From Candidatus Gastranaerophilales bacterium (GTDB lineage: Bacteria; Cyanobacteriota; Vampirovibrionia; Gastranaerophilales; Gastranaerophilaceae): a DNA stretch of 64,000 bases. The stretch spans positions 1 through 64,000 of the forward strand of contig CAJULX010000002.1 in the NCBI GenBank assembly GCA_910587245.1, read 5' to 3'. Within the stretch, counting starts at the first letter, position 1. Each line of letters begins with the position of its first letter. Of this stretch, positions 16,180 through 23,925 are shown in pieces. The notes beneath the pieces were generated by a model. It did no database searches and was not told where the DNA came from. It saw nothing but the letters and a program-made list of their open reading frames with translations. The position numbers and the translations under genes were made by a program.

Positions 16180-17249
16180 TTCTCCCCTACAACCTTATTC
16201 AGCCCGAGAGGTTTATCCACGTTGCGGTTAAGTTTCAGCGCGATTTTGAGTGCTAAAATCTGCAAAATAATAACGGAAGACAGCATTGTAATTATTTCAT
16301 TATCAAATTTTTTAAATTTAACTTCCAAAAAGTTTTCATCGGCACCATATGCCTCAGTATCACTTATTGCAACAATTTTTGGGTTGTAATCTTTTTTGAT
16401 TTTTTCAAGTGTTTTTTGTTCAAATTCGCCTGCGCTGTTATGGAAAATTTCAACAATAACGCTGTTTTCATTTAAAATTGCCGTATGTCCGTGTAAAAAT
16501 TCGCCTGTCGGATACGCATTTACATCAATATATGATGTTTCTTTAATTTTTAAGGCTCCTTCTTTTGCAATAACGTAATTATAACCGTATCCTATGATAG
16601 GAAAGCTTTTTAATTTTGATAATATACATGCAGCTTCTTCAATATTTTCGGTATTATTAATTACATCAAGGGTATCATTTTTAATATTTTCAACGCCCCA
16701 AACAAATTCTTTAATATCAACCCCTTTATTCTGCGCTGCATACAGGGCTAAAAGCCACAGGCACAAAACACCGCCCGTGAAAGATTTTGTTGCGGCAATT
16801 GATTTTTCAACCCCTGATTCAATATTCATTTTAAATTCGCTTGTTTTATAAATATATGAATTATCGTTATTTACAAGCGCAAAAGAATGTCCGCCCTTTT
16901 TATTAACAAGATTTAAGGCACATTTTGTATCGTAAGTTTCGCCTGATTGGCTTATGAAAAAATATAAAACATCTTTATTTATGAGTCTGTCCGGGTTTGA
17001 ATTGAATTCTGAAGAATATTCAAATGATGTTTTTAATTTTGCAATGTTTTCAAAAAATTTCTGCCCGAGCCTTGCGCAATTATACGACGAGCCTGAAGCT
17101 ACAAATTTTACTTCATCAAAATTCAGGGGAAATTCTGCCTTAATTTTTCCGTTTTTTATATATTTATTAATCAAATATTCAAAAACTAAGGGCTGTTCCT
17201 TAATTTCATCCATCATATTGCATTTGGGCATATCATTTATATTTTCCAT
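16176..17249 (-). CDS. SIS-domain aminosugar isomerase/deaminase, GlmS isomerase half
   Basis: A 357-residue protein with two SIS domains. VASGSSYNCARLGQKFF and FISQSGETYDTKCAL form the first sugar-phosphate site. EGALKIKETSYIDVNAYPTG and EFLHGHTAILNE are the second-domain signature of GlmS. It ends LNRNVDKPLGLNKVVGEN, like the DKPRNLAKSVTVE tail of GlmS. The N-terminal glutaminase domain of GlmS is absent. By family knowledge such proteins deaminate or isomerise amino-sugar phosphates (NagB-II, AgaS, FrlB types); the substrate is unclear. The start is uncertain: ATG 17249 is six bases after a TATAAT, while internal ATGs at residues 7, 12 and 13 fit the usual GlmS domain start. It is divergent from hemW with 20 bases between starts. 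Confidence 0.85.
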   Translation of the reverse strand: MENINDMPKCNMMDEIKEQPLVFEYLINKYIKNGKIKAEFPLNFDEVKFVASGSSYNCARLGQKFFENIAKLKTSFEYSSEFNSNPDRLINKDVLYFFISQSGETYDTKCALNLVNKKGGHSFALVNNDNSYIYKTSEFKMNIESGVEKSIAATKSFTGGVLCLWLLALYAAQNKGVDIKEFVWGVENIKNDTLDVINNTENIEEAACILSKLKSFPIIGYGYNYVIAKEGALKIKETSYIDVNAYPTGEFLHGHTAILNENSVIVEIFHNSAGEFEQKTLEKIKKDYNPKIVAISDTEAYGADENFLEVKFKKFDNEIITMLSSVIILQILALKIALKLNRNVDKPLGLNKVVGEN

Positions 17250-17255
17250 TTTCTT

Positions 17256-17263
17256 ATTATAAT
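17256..17263. promoter_or_regulatory. Overlapping divergent -10 boxes of SIS gene and hemW
   Basis: The octamer ATTATAAT holds TATAAT on the plus strand (17258-17263, six bases before the hemW ATG at 17270) and TATAAT on the minus strand (17261-17256, six bases before the SIS ATG at 17249). Both transcripts would begin at or next to their start codons, and the two promoters cannot be occupied at once. Confidence 0.55.
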
Positions 17264-17269
17264 ATTAAA

Positions 17270-18397
17270 ATGCAAAATACTCTACCCTCTAAAAGCTTAA
17301 AATCCAAAGATTGCAAATGCGCCTATATCCATATTCCTTTTTGCAAAAGAAAATGCAATTACTGCGCTTTTACATCAATTCCCGCTTTGAATTTGATTGA
17401 TGATTATATTAAAAAATTAACTGTTGAGATCAAACATTATTATAAAGGAAATCCTCTTAAAACTTTATATATAGGGGGCGGCACCCCGTCATTACTGGAT
17501 ATTAAACATTTTGAAAAGATTTTATCTCTCTTTAAATTTGCAGAAAATCCTGAAATTACGGTTGAAATTAACCCTGACAGCGCCAATCTTGCGCTTTTAA
17601 ACGCTCTTTACAAAATGGGTGTAAACCGTTTAAGCATAGGGGTTCAAAGTTTTGATGACGATATTTTAAAGGCTATAGGGCGTCTTCATACATCAAAAAA
17701 GGCAAAAGATACCGTATATCTTGCGCAGGATACGGGTTTTGATAATATAAGCGTTGATTTAATCTACGGGCTGCCTTCTCAAAATTTAAAACTCTGGGAA
17801 GAAGATTTAAAACAGGCAAAATCACTTGAAATTCAGCATATTTCGCTCTACGGACTTAAAATTGAAGAAGGCACTCCGTTTTTTAAAAATCCTCCAAAAC
17901 GCTTGCCTGACGATGATATTCAGGCTGATATGTATGAATTTGCTATTAATTATCTTGCGCCCGATTATAAATTATACGAAGTTTCAAACTTTGCAAAAGC
18001 TCCCGAGTATTGCTCAAAACACAATTTAAATTACTGGAGTGAAGAAGAATATTTCGGGTTCGGGCTTTCTGCCGCGGGGTTTTCAGATGGTATACGTTAT
18101 CAAAATACTAAAAATTTTATGGAATATATTAAAAACCCGCTCCTTTCAAAGGAATTAACTGTTCTTACACAAGAAGAGCAGCTTGAAGAGACGATTTTTC
18201 TCGGGTTTAGAAAAATTGTAGGCATAGATATTAATAATATAAATGAAAAATTTAAAATAGACTTTAATCAAAAATTTTCTGTCCCTATTAAAAAATTTAC
18301 TGATTCAGGGTATATTGAAAAAACCGAAAACGGTTACAGGCTTACAATTAAAGGGATTTTAATTTCAAATTTAATATTATCCGAGTTTTTGTTATAA
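17270..18397 (+). CDS. hemW: HemW-type radical SAM heme chaperone
   Basis: A 375-residue radical SAM protein. The cluster motif is CAYIHIPFCKRKCNYCAF: CxxxCxxC followed by x-Phe rather than x-Cys, which marks HemW rather than the coproporphyrinogen dehydrogenase HemN. YIGGGTPSLL, SIGVQSFDDDIL, VDLIYGLPSQ and ISLYGLKIEEGTPF follow in the usual order, and the C-terminal HemN_C-like domain is present. By family knowledge it binds and delivers heme. No Shine-Dalgarno is seen and a TATAAT ends six bases before the ATG, so the message is probably leaderless. Confidence 0.88.
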   Translation: MQNTLPSKSLKSKDCKCAYIHIPFCKRKCNYCAFTSIPALNLIDDYIKKLTVEIKHYYKGNPLKTLYIGGGTPSLLDIKHFEKILSLFKFAENPEITVEINPDSANLALLNALYKMGVNRLSIGVQSFDDDILKAIGRLHTSKKAKDTVYLAQDTGFDNISVDLIYGLPSQNLKLWEEDLKQAKSLEIQHISLYGLKIEEGTPFFKNPPKRLPDDDIQADMYEFAINYLAPDYKLYEVSNFAKAPEYCSKHNLNYWSEEEYFGFGLSAAGFSDGIRYQNTKNFMEYIKNPLLSKELTVLTQEEQLEETIFLGFRKIVGIDINNINEKFKIDFNQKFSVPIKKFTDSGYIEKTENGYRLTIKGILISNLILSEFLL

Positions 18398-18405
18398 TAA
18401 AACCT

Positions 18406-18720
18406 ATGGAAGATGAAAATAAAATAATAGAGGATATGCAGGAAGTTGTTCTTCAAATGGTGCAGGATGACATTGAGGAAAACCCTGATATTGTAAATGA
18501 ATATTTTGACTGCTCCGCCTGCGGCAAAAATAAATGCATGGCAGGGAGTATACAATACAGCAAATACAGGCTTTGCAACGATTGTGTTTTGCTTGCCGAA
18601 GTCGGTTTTAAATTGAAAAAAATCCAAAATATTCAAGAATTAATTGATGCGATGGAAGATAAAAGGCTTGAAACCATCTGCGATTTTATCAAAAAGGATT
18701 CTAATGCACAAAACAACTAA
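18406..18720 (+). CDS. Small four-cysteine hypothetical protein
   Basis: A 104-residue acidic protein. The centre has CSACGKNKCMAG and LCNDCVLLAE, two cysteine pairs that could bind zinc or a cluster. The ends are helical. TATAAT (18393-18398) ends seven bases before the ATG and there is no Shine-Dalgarno, so a leaderless message is likely. Its 3' end overlaps the dxr start by 17 bases, so the two are probably co-transcribed. No family recognised. Confidence 0.75.
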   Translation: MEDENKIIEDMQEVVLQMVQDDIEENPDIVNEYFDCSACGKNKCMAGSIQYSKYRLCNDCVLLAEVGFKLKKIQNIQELIDAMEDKRLETICDFIKKDSNAQNN

Positions 18721-19849
18721 AAATCTTGCAATACTTGGTTCTACAGGCTCAATCGGCACACAGACGCTTGAGGTGCTTGAAGCTTTGGAGAATAAAGAAT
18801 TATTCAATGTTGTTTCAATGTCTTGCGGCAATAATATTGAATTATTTATTGAGCAGGTTAAAAAGTTTAACCCCGAAAAAGTTTGTATTTCAAACCCTGC
18901 AAAAGAAAAAGAGTTGAAATCCATATTTCCGAAGCTTGAAATTTTTTCAGGGGATGACGGGCTTATAGAGCTTGCTTCCGATAAATCTTTAGACATAATG
19001 CTGACAGGCACTTCAGGTTATGTTGGCCTAAAGCCTACAATAAAAGCGCTTGAGAACGGGGTGGATATTGCTCTTGCAAATAAAGAAACCCTTGTTATGG
19101 CGGGGGATATTGTAACTGAAACCGCAAAACGCCATAACGCAAAGATTTTACCTGTTGACAGCGAACATTCGGCTATTTTGCAAAGTTCGGCAGGCAGATT
19201 TGATACTTTAAATAAAATAATAATTACAGCCTCAGGCGGGCCTTTTCTAAATAAAACAAAAGATGAAATTTTCCACGCTACAGGTGCTGATGCATTGAAA
19301 CACCCGCGCTGGAATATGGGCAAAAAAATTACGATTGATTCTGCAACCCTTATGAATAAAGGCTTAGAGGTTATTGAAGCACATCATCTTTTCAATCTTC
19401 CTTATGAAAAAATTGAAGTTGTAATACACCCTGAAAGCCTTGTGCATTCTGCGGTTGAATTTAAAGACGGTTCAATTGTGGCGCAAATCGGGCTTCCCAG
19501 CATGCATATTCCCATTCAATATGCGCTATGTTACCCAAACCGTGAAACAGGTATAAAATCAAACAGTTTTAACTTCATCGGGCAAAAATTGACTTTTGAT
19601 AAGCCTGATTTTGAAAAATTCCCCTGTTTAAAAATGGCATATGAAGCGGGAAAAGCGGGCGGAACAATGCCTGTTGTGTTAAATGCGGCAAATGAGGTTT
19701 GCGTTTATAAATTTTTAAACGGTAAAATCGGTATAAAAGAACTTATTAAAACGGTTGAATATGAGCTTGAACATCATAATTTAATTAAAAACCCGACACT
19801 TGAAGAAATTTTTGAAACGGATAAAGAAATAAGGGCAAAGCTTCAATAG
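18704..19849 (+). CDS. dxr: 1-deoxy-D-xylulose 5-phosphate reductoisomerase
   Basis: A 381-residue enzyme of the MEP isoprenoid pathway; it converts DXP to MEP with NADPH and a divalent metal. ILGSTGSIGTQTLEVL is the NADPH motif, ALANKETLVMAG and LPVDSEHSAILQ carry the metal-binding Asp and Glu, and HPRWNMGKKITIDSATLMNK and EVIEAHHLFNLPYEKIEVVI are family signatures. The start is the ATG at 18704 (MHKTTKNLAILG) with AAGGA five bases upstream. The frame extends 20 codons further upstream, but that part overlaps the previous gene and lies outside the family length. Confidence 0.96.
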   Translation: MHKTTKNLAILGSTGSIGTQTLEVLEALENKELFNVVSMSCGNNIELFIEQVKKFNPEKVCISNPAKEKELKSIFPKLEIFSGDDGLIELASDKSLDIMLTGTSGYVGLKPTIKALENGVDIALANKETLVMAGDIVTETAKRHNAKILPVDSEHSAILQSSAGRFDTLNKIIITASGGPFLNKTKDEIFHATGADALKHPRWNMGKKITIDSATLMNKGLEVIEAHHLFNLPYEKIEVVIHPESLVHSAVEFKDGSIVAQIGLPSMHIPIQYALCYPNRETGIKSNSFNFIGQKLTFDKPDFEKFPCLKMAYEAGKAGGTMPVVLNAANEVCVYKFLNGKIGIKELIKTVEYELEHHNLIKNPTLEEIFETDKEIRAKLQ

Positions 19850-20130
19850 CACAATCCGCTTTCAATTAATGAAAAGTCTTTCGGCAGTTTGTTTTCAACA
19901 AGGCTGATAAGCTCGGAAGGTTTCATGCGAAGCGCCTCTGCCACAGTCCAAATAGAAACGAGTTTCGGCTCATTTAAACCGTTTTCAAGTCTTGAAAGCA
20001 AAGACCTTTGAAACGAGCACTCATCCGCTAAAAGCCTCTGGGATTTACCCTGTTTTTCCCGCTCTTCCTTGATTATCTGTGCCAGAGTTTTAAAAATTAT
20101 ATCCGCATTCTTATAATTCACATGTTGCAT
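19843..20130 (-). CDS. Small XRE-family transcriptional regulator
   Basis: A 95-residue protein with one HTH_3 domain at about residues 14-70: AQIIKEEREKQGKSQRLLAD, then SFQRSLLSRLENGLNEPKLV. It converges with dxr (seven-base overlap) and is divergent from the glycine-rich prepilin gene at 20208 with only 77 bases between them. That gap holds two palindromes. No Shine-Dalgarno precedes the ATG; TAGAAT ends seven bases upstream, so the message may be leaderless and the palindrome TAGAATTCTA sits on its own -10 box, pointing to autoregulation. Confidence 0.85.
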   Translation of the reverse strand: MQHVNYKNADIIFKTLAQIIKEEREKQGKSQRLLADECSFQRSLLSRLENGLNEPKLVSIWTVAEALRMKPSELISLVENKLPKDFSLIESGLCY

Positions 20131-20133
20131 GTA

Positions 20134-20179
20134 TAGAATTCTAATGTTAAAATAAAATTACGCTGTCTATGTATAGACA
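20134..20179. promoter_or_regulatory. Two palindromes between XRE and prepilin genes
   Basis: TAGAATTCTA (20134-20143) is a perfect 10-bp palindrome next to the XRE start codon. TGTCTATGTATAGACA (20164-20179) has perfect 6-bp arms around TGTA. Both are preceded or overlapped by the shared octamer TGTATAGA, suggesting two sites for one protein, one for the regulator's own promoter and one for the prepilin promoter (possible -10 TAATAT just downstream). Confidence 0.6.
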
Positions 20180-20207
20180 TGTGGGTAATATAACAGGATA
20201 ATATTTT

Positions 20208-23090
20208 ATGAAGAAAATTGTTCATCTTATGGGTTTTAAACCCTCTATTTGCAGTGCTTTTGCGCATTTTGAATTTTTAAGAAAAATTAAGATTTTATCA
20301 AATTTAAAAGTTTTTACAAACTTAACAAATGCCTTCTCCCTTGTCGAAATGCTTATGGCACTTCTTGTTGCTTCATTATTACTTGCCGCTCTTGCTCCCG
20401 TTATGACAAGAAGAATGGCAGATCATGAATTAAAGGTAATAAGTGAAGCTGCTAATTATGATAAAGATATGGTTGTATCAGTATTTACCGAAAGTACAAA
20501 GTTTAATATCCCGTCTGATGCCAATCAGGTAAGAGTTACTCTTGTAGGAGGAGGAGGTGCAGGAGGAGATGCTTTGTATGGAAACAAAGAAATAACATCA
20601 ACTCAAGAATTTACCGTTCCTGATGGCGTAACTAAACTTAGAGTATTTATGATAGGCGCAGGAGGCGGCGGAGCATCAGGCGGGGCAGGAACAGGCATAG
20701 CATACGGTTCTTTAACAGGAACAGCAGGACAGCAGGAATATGCAGGAAGTTCTTCTGCTAATACAGGTGTAAAAACATGGACTATTCCAAGCAGCGCTAA
20801 GGGAAATGTACCAAGTGTTGATGAAAAATGTATTTGGACAAATCCTAATTCTACCTGGACTCTTGTATCTGATGCTTCAAGAACTGCAAAAGCAGGCGAT
20901 ACTGTTGTTAATGTTAAAGCCTGCGGAGGCGGAGGCGGAGGCGGCGGAGCTACATCCACTTGGGCATCTCAAGGTGTTCATCCGGCTGGCAGCGGTTCAT
21001 CCGGCGGTTATATTAACAAACAAGTTATTATTCCGCAAAATACATCTTCGATATCTGTAACAATTGGCGGGGGAGGCGGTGGAGGCTGCAATAACGATGC
21101 ATCGAACAATGCAACAGTGGGGGCATACCGTGGTGGCGGTGGGGGAGGATGGGGAGGAGGCGGTGGAGGCTGCGAAACCGGATCTGCAGGTTCAGGTGTT
21201 TCACCTGGAGGTAACGGTGCATTTTGTCAACAAAATAGTGCAAATAACGGGTATAAAGCAAATAGCGGTATTGGTACCTTGGGAGGTGGTGCAGCTGGAG
21301 AAGTAGATGTAAGTCCATTTATAAATGGTTATGTTTTTCATTTTGCAGCAGGCTCGGGCTCGCTTGAAGGTGGTGGTGGAGGAGGAGGTGCCTCTTCACT
21401 TGGCGGTGGTGGAGGGGGAGGAGGTGCCACATTATTTGGCCGTTATGGAAATTCTTCTGATGGAAGCTTCTTTTTAGTCGCTCCCGGCGGGGGTGGGGGC
21501 GGAGGATATATGTATCAAACCTCTTATACAACTGCTGTGGGGTATGCCGGAGGCGGTGGAGGAGGTCTTGGAGGCGGAAAAGGCGGTAATAGTATTGCTA
21601 ATGATAACAACGGCGGCAAGGCAACCGGTGGTAATTCGGGATACGGCGGATATGGAACAACTCTTAGCATAGGAGGAGCTTCTCCTTTAGGTGATTCAAA
21701 CTATTGTGCCGGTGGAAATGGCGGTGCTAATGGAAATATAGGAGCCTCAGGTAAAAATGGCTACATGCTTATCTCATGGGCTCCTGCTGTTGATGCTCTA
21801 AAATGCAGCTATTCCATGCCCTCCAACGGAGGCGGAGGCGGTGGTGCAGGTCAAATATGGATAGGAGAACTTACGGTTTCTCCTAATCAAAAATTAACTT
21901 TTAATATAGGCAAAGGAGGAGAACAGCAAACTCTCCCGGGATCTAACGGTAATAACGGTACCGCTACATCAATTGCCTCTGATTCTTCTGTCTTAATATC
22001 TGTATCAGGAGGAAAAGGAGGAAAGTATGAAAGTGAAGAATCATATATTGAAAGCAGCGGAGGATTAGGAGGGGGAATAAAATTTACTTCATCAGGTTCC
22101 GCTAAATATGTAAACTGGAAAAAAGCTAATCTTCATTCAGGAGGAACTGCGGGCTTAAGAGGATATCTTGAATCCGAACCTCAAAACGGTGCAGGAGGCA
22201 ACGGAGGATTTGTATACAATCTTAAGGAAGAACTGCTCCAGGGAGGATTAGCGGGAGGAAGTAATGCTGACGGCAATAATTCTCCTTCTTCTTCATACGG
22301 TGCAGGCGGAGGCGGCGGAGGCGGCGGAAGTAACGGAAGCTTTGGTATCGGAGGTAAAGGAGCTAACGGATATATCTATGTTGAATGGGGAGGATCAAAC
22401 GGCGGGGGAGGAACTATGGGTGAAATAGTTAAAAAAACATATACAAACCTTGATCCTGATTCAAAGAACAGGGTGATGGATATAAAGATAGGGTTAGGGG
22501 GTAATGCTAAGAGCAGTGACTATGAATTTGACGTTAATGAAGGGGTTAACGGCAACGGAGGAACAACATCAACATCTATGATATCAAACGGAAAGACAAT
22601 TAAATATGAAGCAAAAGGAGGATTAAGGGGAAATAACGGAACATCTGAAGAAAATACTCATGGAAGTGAAACAAAAATACCTTCTAATTTCTCTGAAACA
22701 TATAAAGAATATGTACAAGGAAATATGAATATTGTGCTCGGACAAAAAGGAGAAGATAACTATGGAGGTATGGGAGGATATTTATCTTGTCTTTATCAAA
22801 CAAAAGATGAAGAAGGTAACAGTATATGTACATCAACAATAAAATCAAATGACGGTACAAATATTACACTTGGACCAATAAGACCCGGATGTGGAGGAAC
22901 AAGCATTCTCTCTCCTCTCTATGATTCCATATGTAACATTACAAATCAAACACCATCCCCCAACGGTAACAACGGACTCTATGGTGCAGGAGGAGGTGGC
23001 GGAGCAGTACTTAATCAAACAGGAGGTAAAGGAGGATATGGCGGCAACGGCTTTGTAATCCTTGAATACAAGAGTACGACGCTGGATTAA
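20208..23090 (+). CDS. Large glycine-rich prepilin-like surface protein
   Basis: A 960-residue protein. The leader is unusually long (about 42 residues, ending NA) before FSLVEMLMALLVAS, the hydrophobic helix and PVMTRRMADHELKV. The mature part is built of GGGGGAG-type runs separated by short beta-like segments (for example QVRVTLVGGGGAGG, KLTFNIGKGG, GYIYVEWGG), repeated many times. The first ~300 residues align with the partial gene at 1-1035, including stretches identical at the DNA level. AGGA lies 11 bases before the ATG; a second ATG at codon 9 would shorten the leader. It is divergent from an XRE gene and ends with a GTAACC-loop terminator. By family knowledge the N-terminus is cut by prepilin peptidase; the surface or filament role is inferred. 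Confidence 0.85.
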   Translation: MKKIVHLMGFKPSICSAFAHFEFLRKIKILSNLKVFTNLTNAFSLVEMLMALLVASLLLAALAPVMTRRMADHELKVISEAANYDKDMVVSVFTESTKFNIPSDANQVRVTLVGGGGAGGDALYGNKEITSTQEFTVPDGVTKLRVFMIGAGGGGASGGAGTGIAYGSLTGTAGQQEYAGSSSANTGVKTWTIPSSAKGNVPSVDEKCIWTNPNSTWTLVSDASRTAKAGDTVVNVKACGGGGGGGGATSTWASQGVHPAGSGSSGGYINKQVIIPQNTSSISVTIGGGGGGGCNNDASNNATVGAYRGGGGGGWGGGGGGCETGSAGSGVSPGGNGAFCQQNSANNGYKANSGIGTLGGGAAGEVDVSPFINGYVFHFAAGSGSLEGGGGGGGASSLGGGGGGGGATLFGRYGNSSDGSFFLVAPGGGGGGGYMYQTSYTTAVGYAGGGGGGLGGGKGGNSIANDNNGGKATGGNSGYGGYGTTLSIGGASPLGDSNYCAGGNGGANGNIGASGKNGYMLISWAPAVDALKCSYSMPSNGGGGGGAGQIWIGELTVSPNQKLTFNIGKGGEQQTLPGSNGNNGTATSIASDSSVLISVSGGKGGKYESEESYIESSGGLGGGIKFTSSGSAKYVNWKKANLHSGGTAGLRGYLESEPQNGAGGNGGFVYNLKEELLQGGLAGGSNADGNNSPSSSYGAGGGGGGGGSNGSFGIGGKGANGYIYVEWGGSNGGGGTMGEIVKKTYTNLDPDSKNRVMDIKIGLGGNAKSSDYEFDVNEGVNGNGGTTSTSMISNGKTIKYEAKGGLRGNNGTSEENTHGSETKIPSNFSETYKEYVQGNMNIVLGQKGEDNYGGMGGYLSCLYQTKDEEGNSICTSTIKSNDGTNITLGPIRPGCGGTSILSPLYDSICNITNQTPSPNGNNGLYGAGGGGGAVLNQTGGKGGYGGNGFVILEYKSTTLD

Positions 23091-23105
23091 AAATTAATAA
23101 GTTTC

Positions 23106-23160
23106 GATAAACAATTTTTCAAGGGTATTGATTTTGTAACCTTTCAATACCCGTTTTTTT
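23106..23160 (+). terminator. Terminator with conserved GTAACC loop after prepilin gene
   Basis: GATAAACAATTTTT (from 23106) leads into a perfect 8-bp stem GGGTATTG (23123-23130) / CAATACCC (23145-23152) with loop ATTTTGTAACCTTT, then G and seven T. The stem differs from the one at 7664-7690, while box and loop are conserved. Confidence 0.85.
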
Positions 23161-23219
23161 ATGCAATTTTTTGAAGGTTTTAGCTTTTAATAATATATAA
23201 AGGATGATAAAATAATCTT

Positions 23220-23408
23220 ATGGATAAAGAAAAAATCGAATTTTTAGATTTAAAAAGGCGCACAAAAACCATTTTAAAAAAAGAAAAAGAAAATAAAAGC
23301 CTTCAAAATTCTACCAAAAGCAGTTTTTCAAAAAATGCCACAAATCCTATTATGGGTGCGTTTTTGGAATTCACTGCGGCGAAAAAATTTGATATTGAAG
23401 ATTTATAA
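23220..23408 (+). CDS. Small basic hypothetical protein
   Basis: A 62-residue, lysine-rich soluble protein (MDKEKIEFLDLKRRTKTILK...). No Shine-Dalgarno at normal distance; TAAAAT ends six bases before the ATG, consistent with a leaderless message. The next gene starts four bases after its stop, so they form an operon leading to prmC. No family recognised. Confidence 0.6.
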   Translation: MDKEKIEFLDLKRRTKTILKKEKENKSLQNSTKSSFSKNATNPIMGAFLEFTAAKKFDIEDL

Positions 23409-23412
23409 AAAA

Positions 23413-23925
23413 ATGCCGAACATATATTCTTTGAAGCAAAATTTGTTTTTATACCTGACTCCAAGGCAAAAATCCCAGCTTTTAAGCTATTTAAAATCAT
23501 TTGTAAAAAAATATTCGAATCTTTCCGTCGATGATATTTTTGATAAATTTATCGAGGAAGAAAATTATTATTTTGAAATTGAAAACCCGCATTTTGAGTT
23601 TATTATAGAGCATTTTGAAAATGAGGATTTTTATAAAGATTTTAAACTTTTTGTGCGTGCCGTTTTTGAAGAATTAAAATATAAAGAAGCTCAAAAACCC
23701 ATTATAGAAGCGCAAAAGGCTAAAGTAAAAGAATTTCGAAAAAAAGCTCAGGATTTTAAAATGAGCAAAATGAAGCCTACAAAAAAACAGCTTTTTTATT
23801 ACGAAAAAGTTACAAAAGCGCACGGAGTGCCGATGAAAGATGTAACGAACGCTTCAAGATTGGAGCTTCGCAATTGGATTATGGAGATAATTGAACCTGC
23901 GGAGGATGCGGCGCAGGATGATTAA
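23413..23925 (+). CDS. Hypothetical protein upstream of prmC
   Basis: A 170-residue soluble, helical, lysine-rich protein. I chose the ATG at 23413 (MPNIYSLKQNLFLYL), four bases after the preceding gene; the longer frame from 23335 overlaps that gene. The C-terminus has MKPTKKQLFYYEKVTKAHGV and RLELRNWIMEI, a pattern like small SAP/HeH-type helical motifs. It overlaps the prmC start by eight bases, so translation is probably coupled. Function unknown. Confidence 0.7.
   Translation: MPNIYSLKQNLFLYLTPRQKSQLLSYLKSFVKKYSNLSVDDIFDKFIEEENYYFEIENPHFEFIIEHFENEDFYKDFKLFVRAVFEELKYKEAQKPIIEAQKAKVKEFRKKAQDFKMSKMKPTKKQLFYYEKVTKAHGVPMKDVTNASRLELRNWIMEIIEPAEDAAQDD

Noticed and set aside
20603..20959. Long proline-rich minus-strand frames inside the glycine-rich genes (also 272-523, 581-769, 6899-7201)
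   Set aside because: They are the complement of GGC/GGA glycine codon runs, which read as Pro/Ala, and have no ribosome site or independent start context.
23106..23160. Riboswitch downstream of the prepilin gene
   Set aside because: The structure is a simple hairpin with T run after a stop codon and is not upstream of any metabolic gene.
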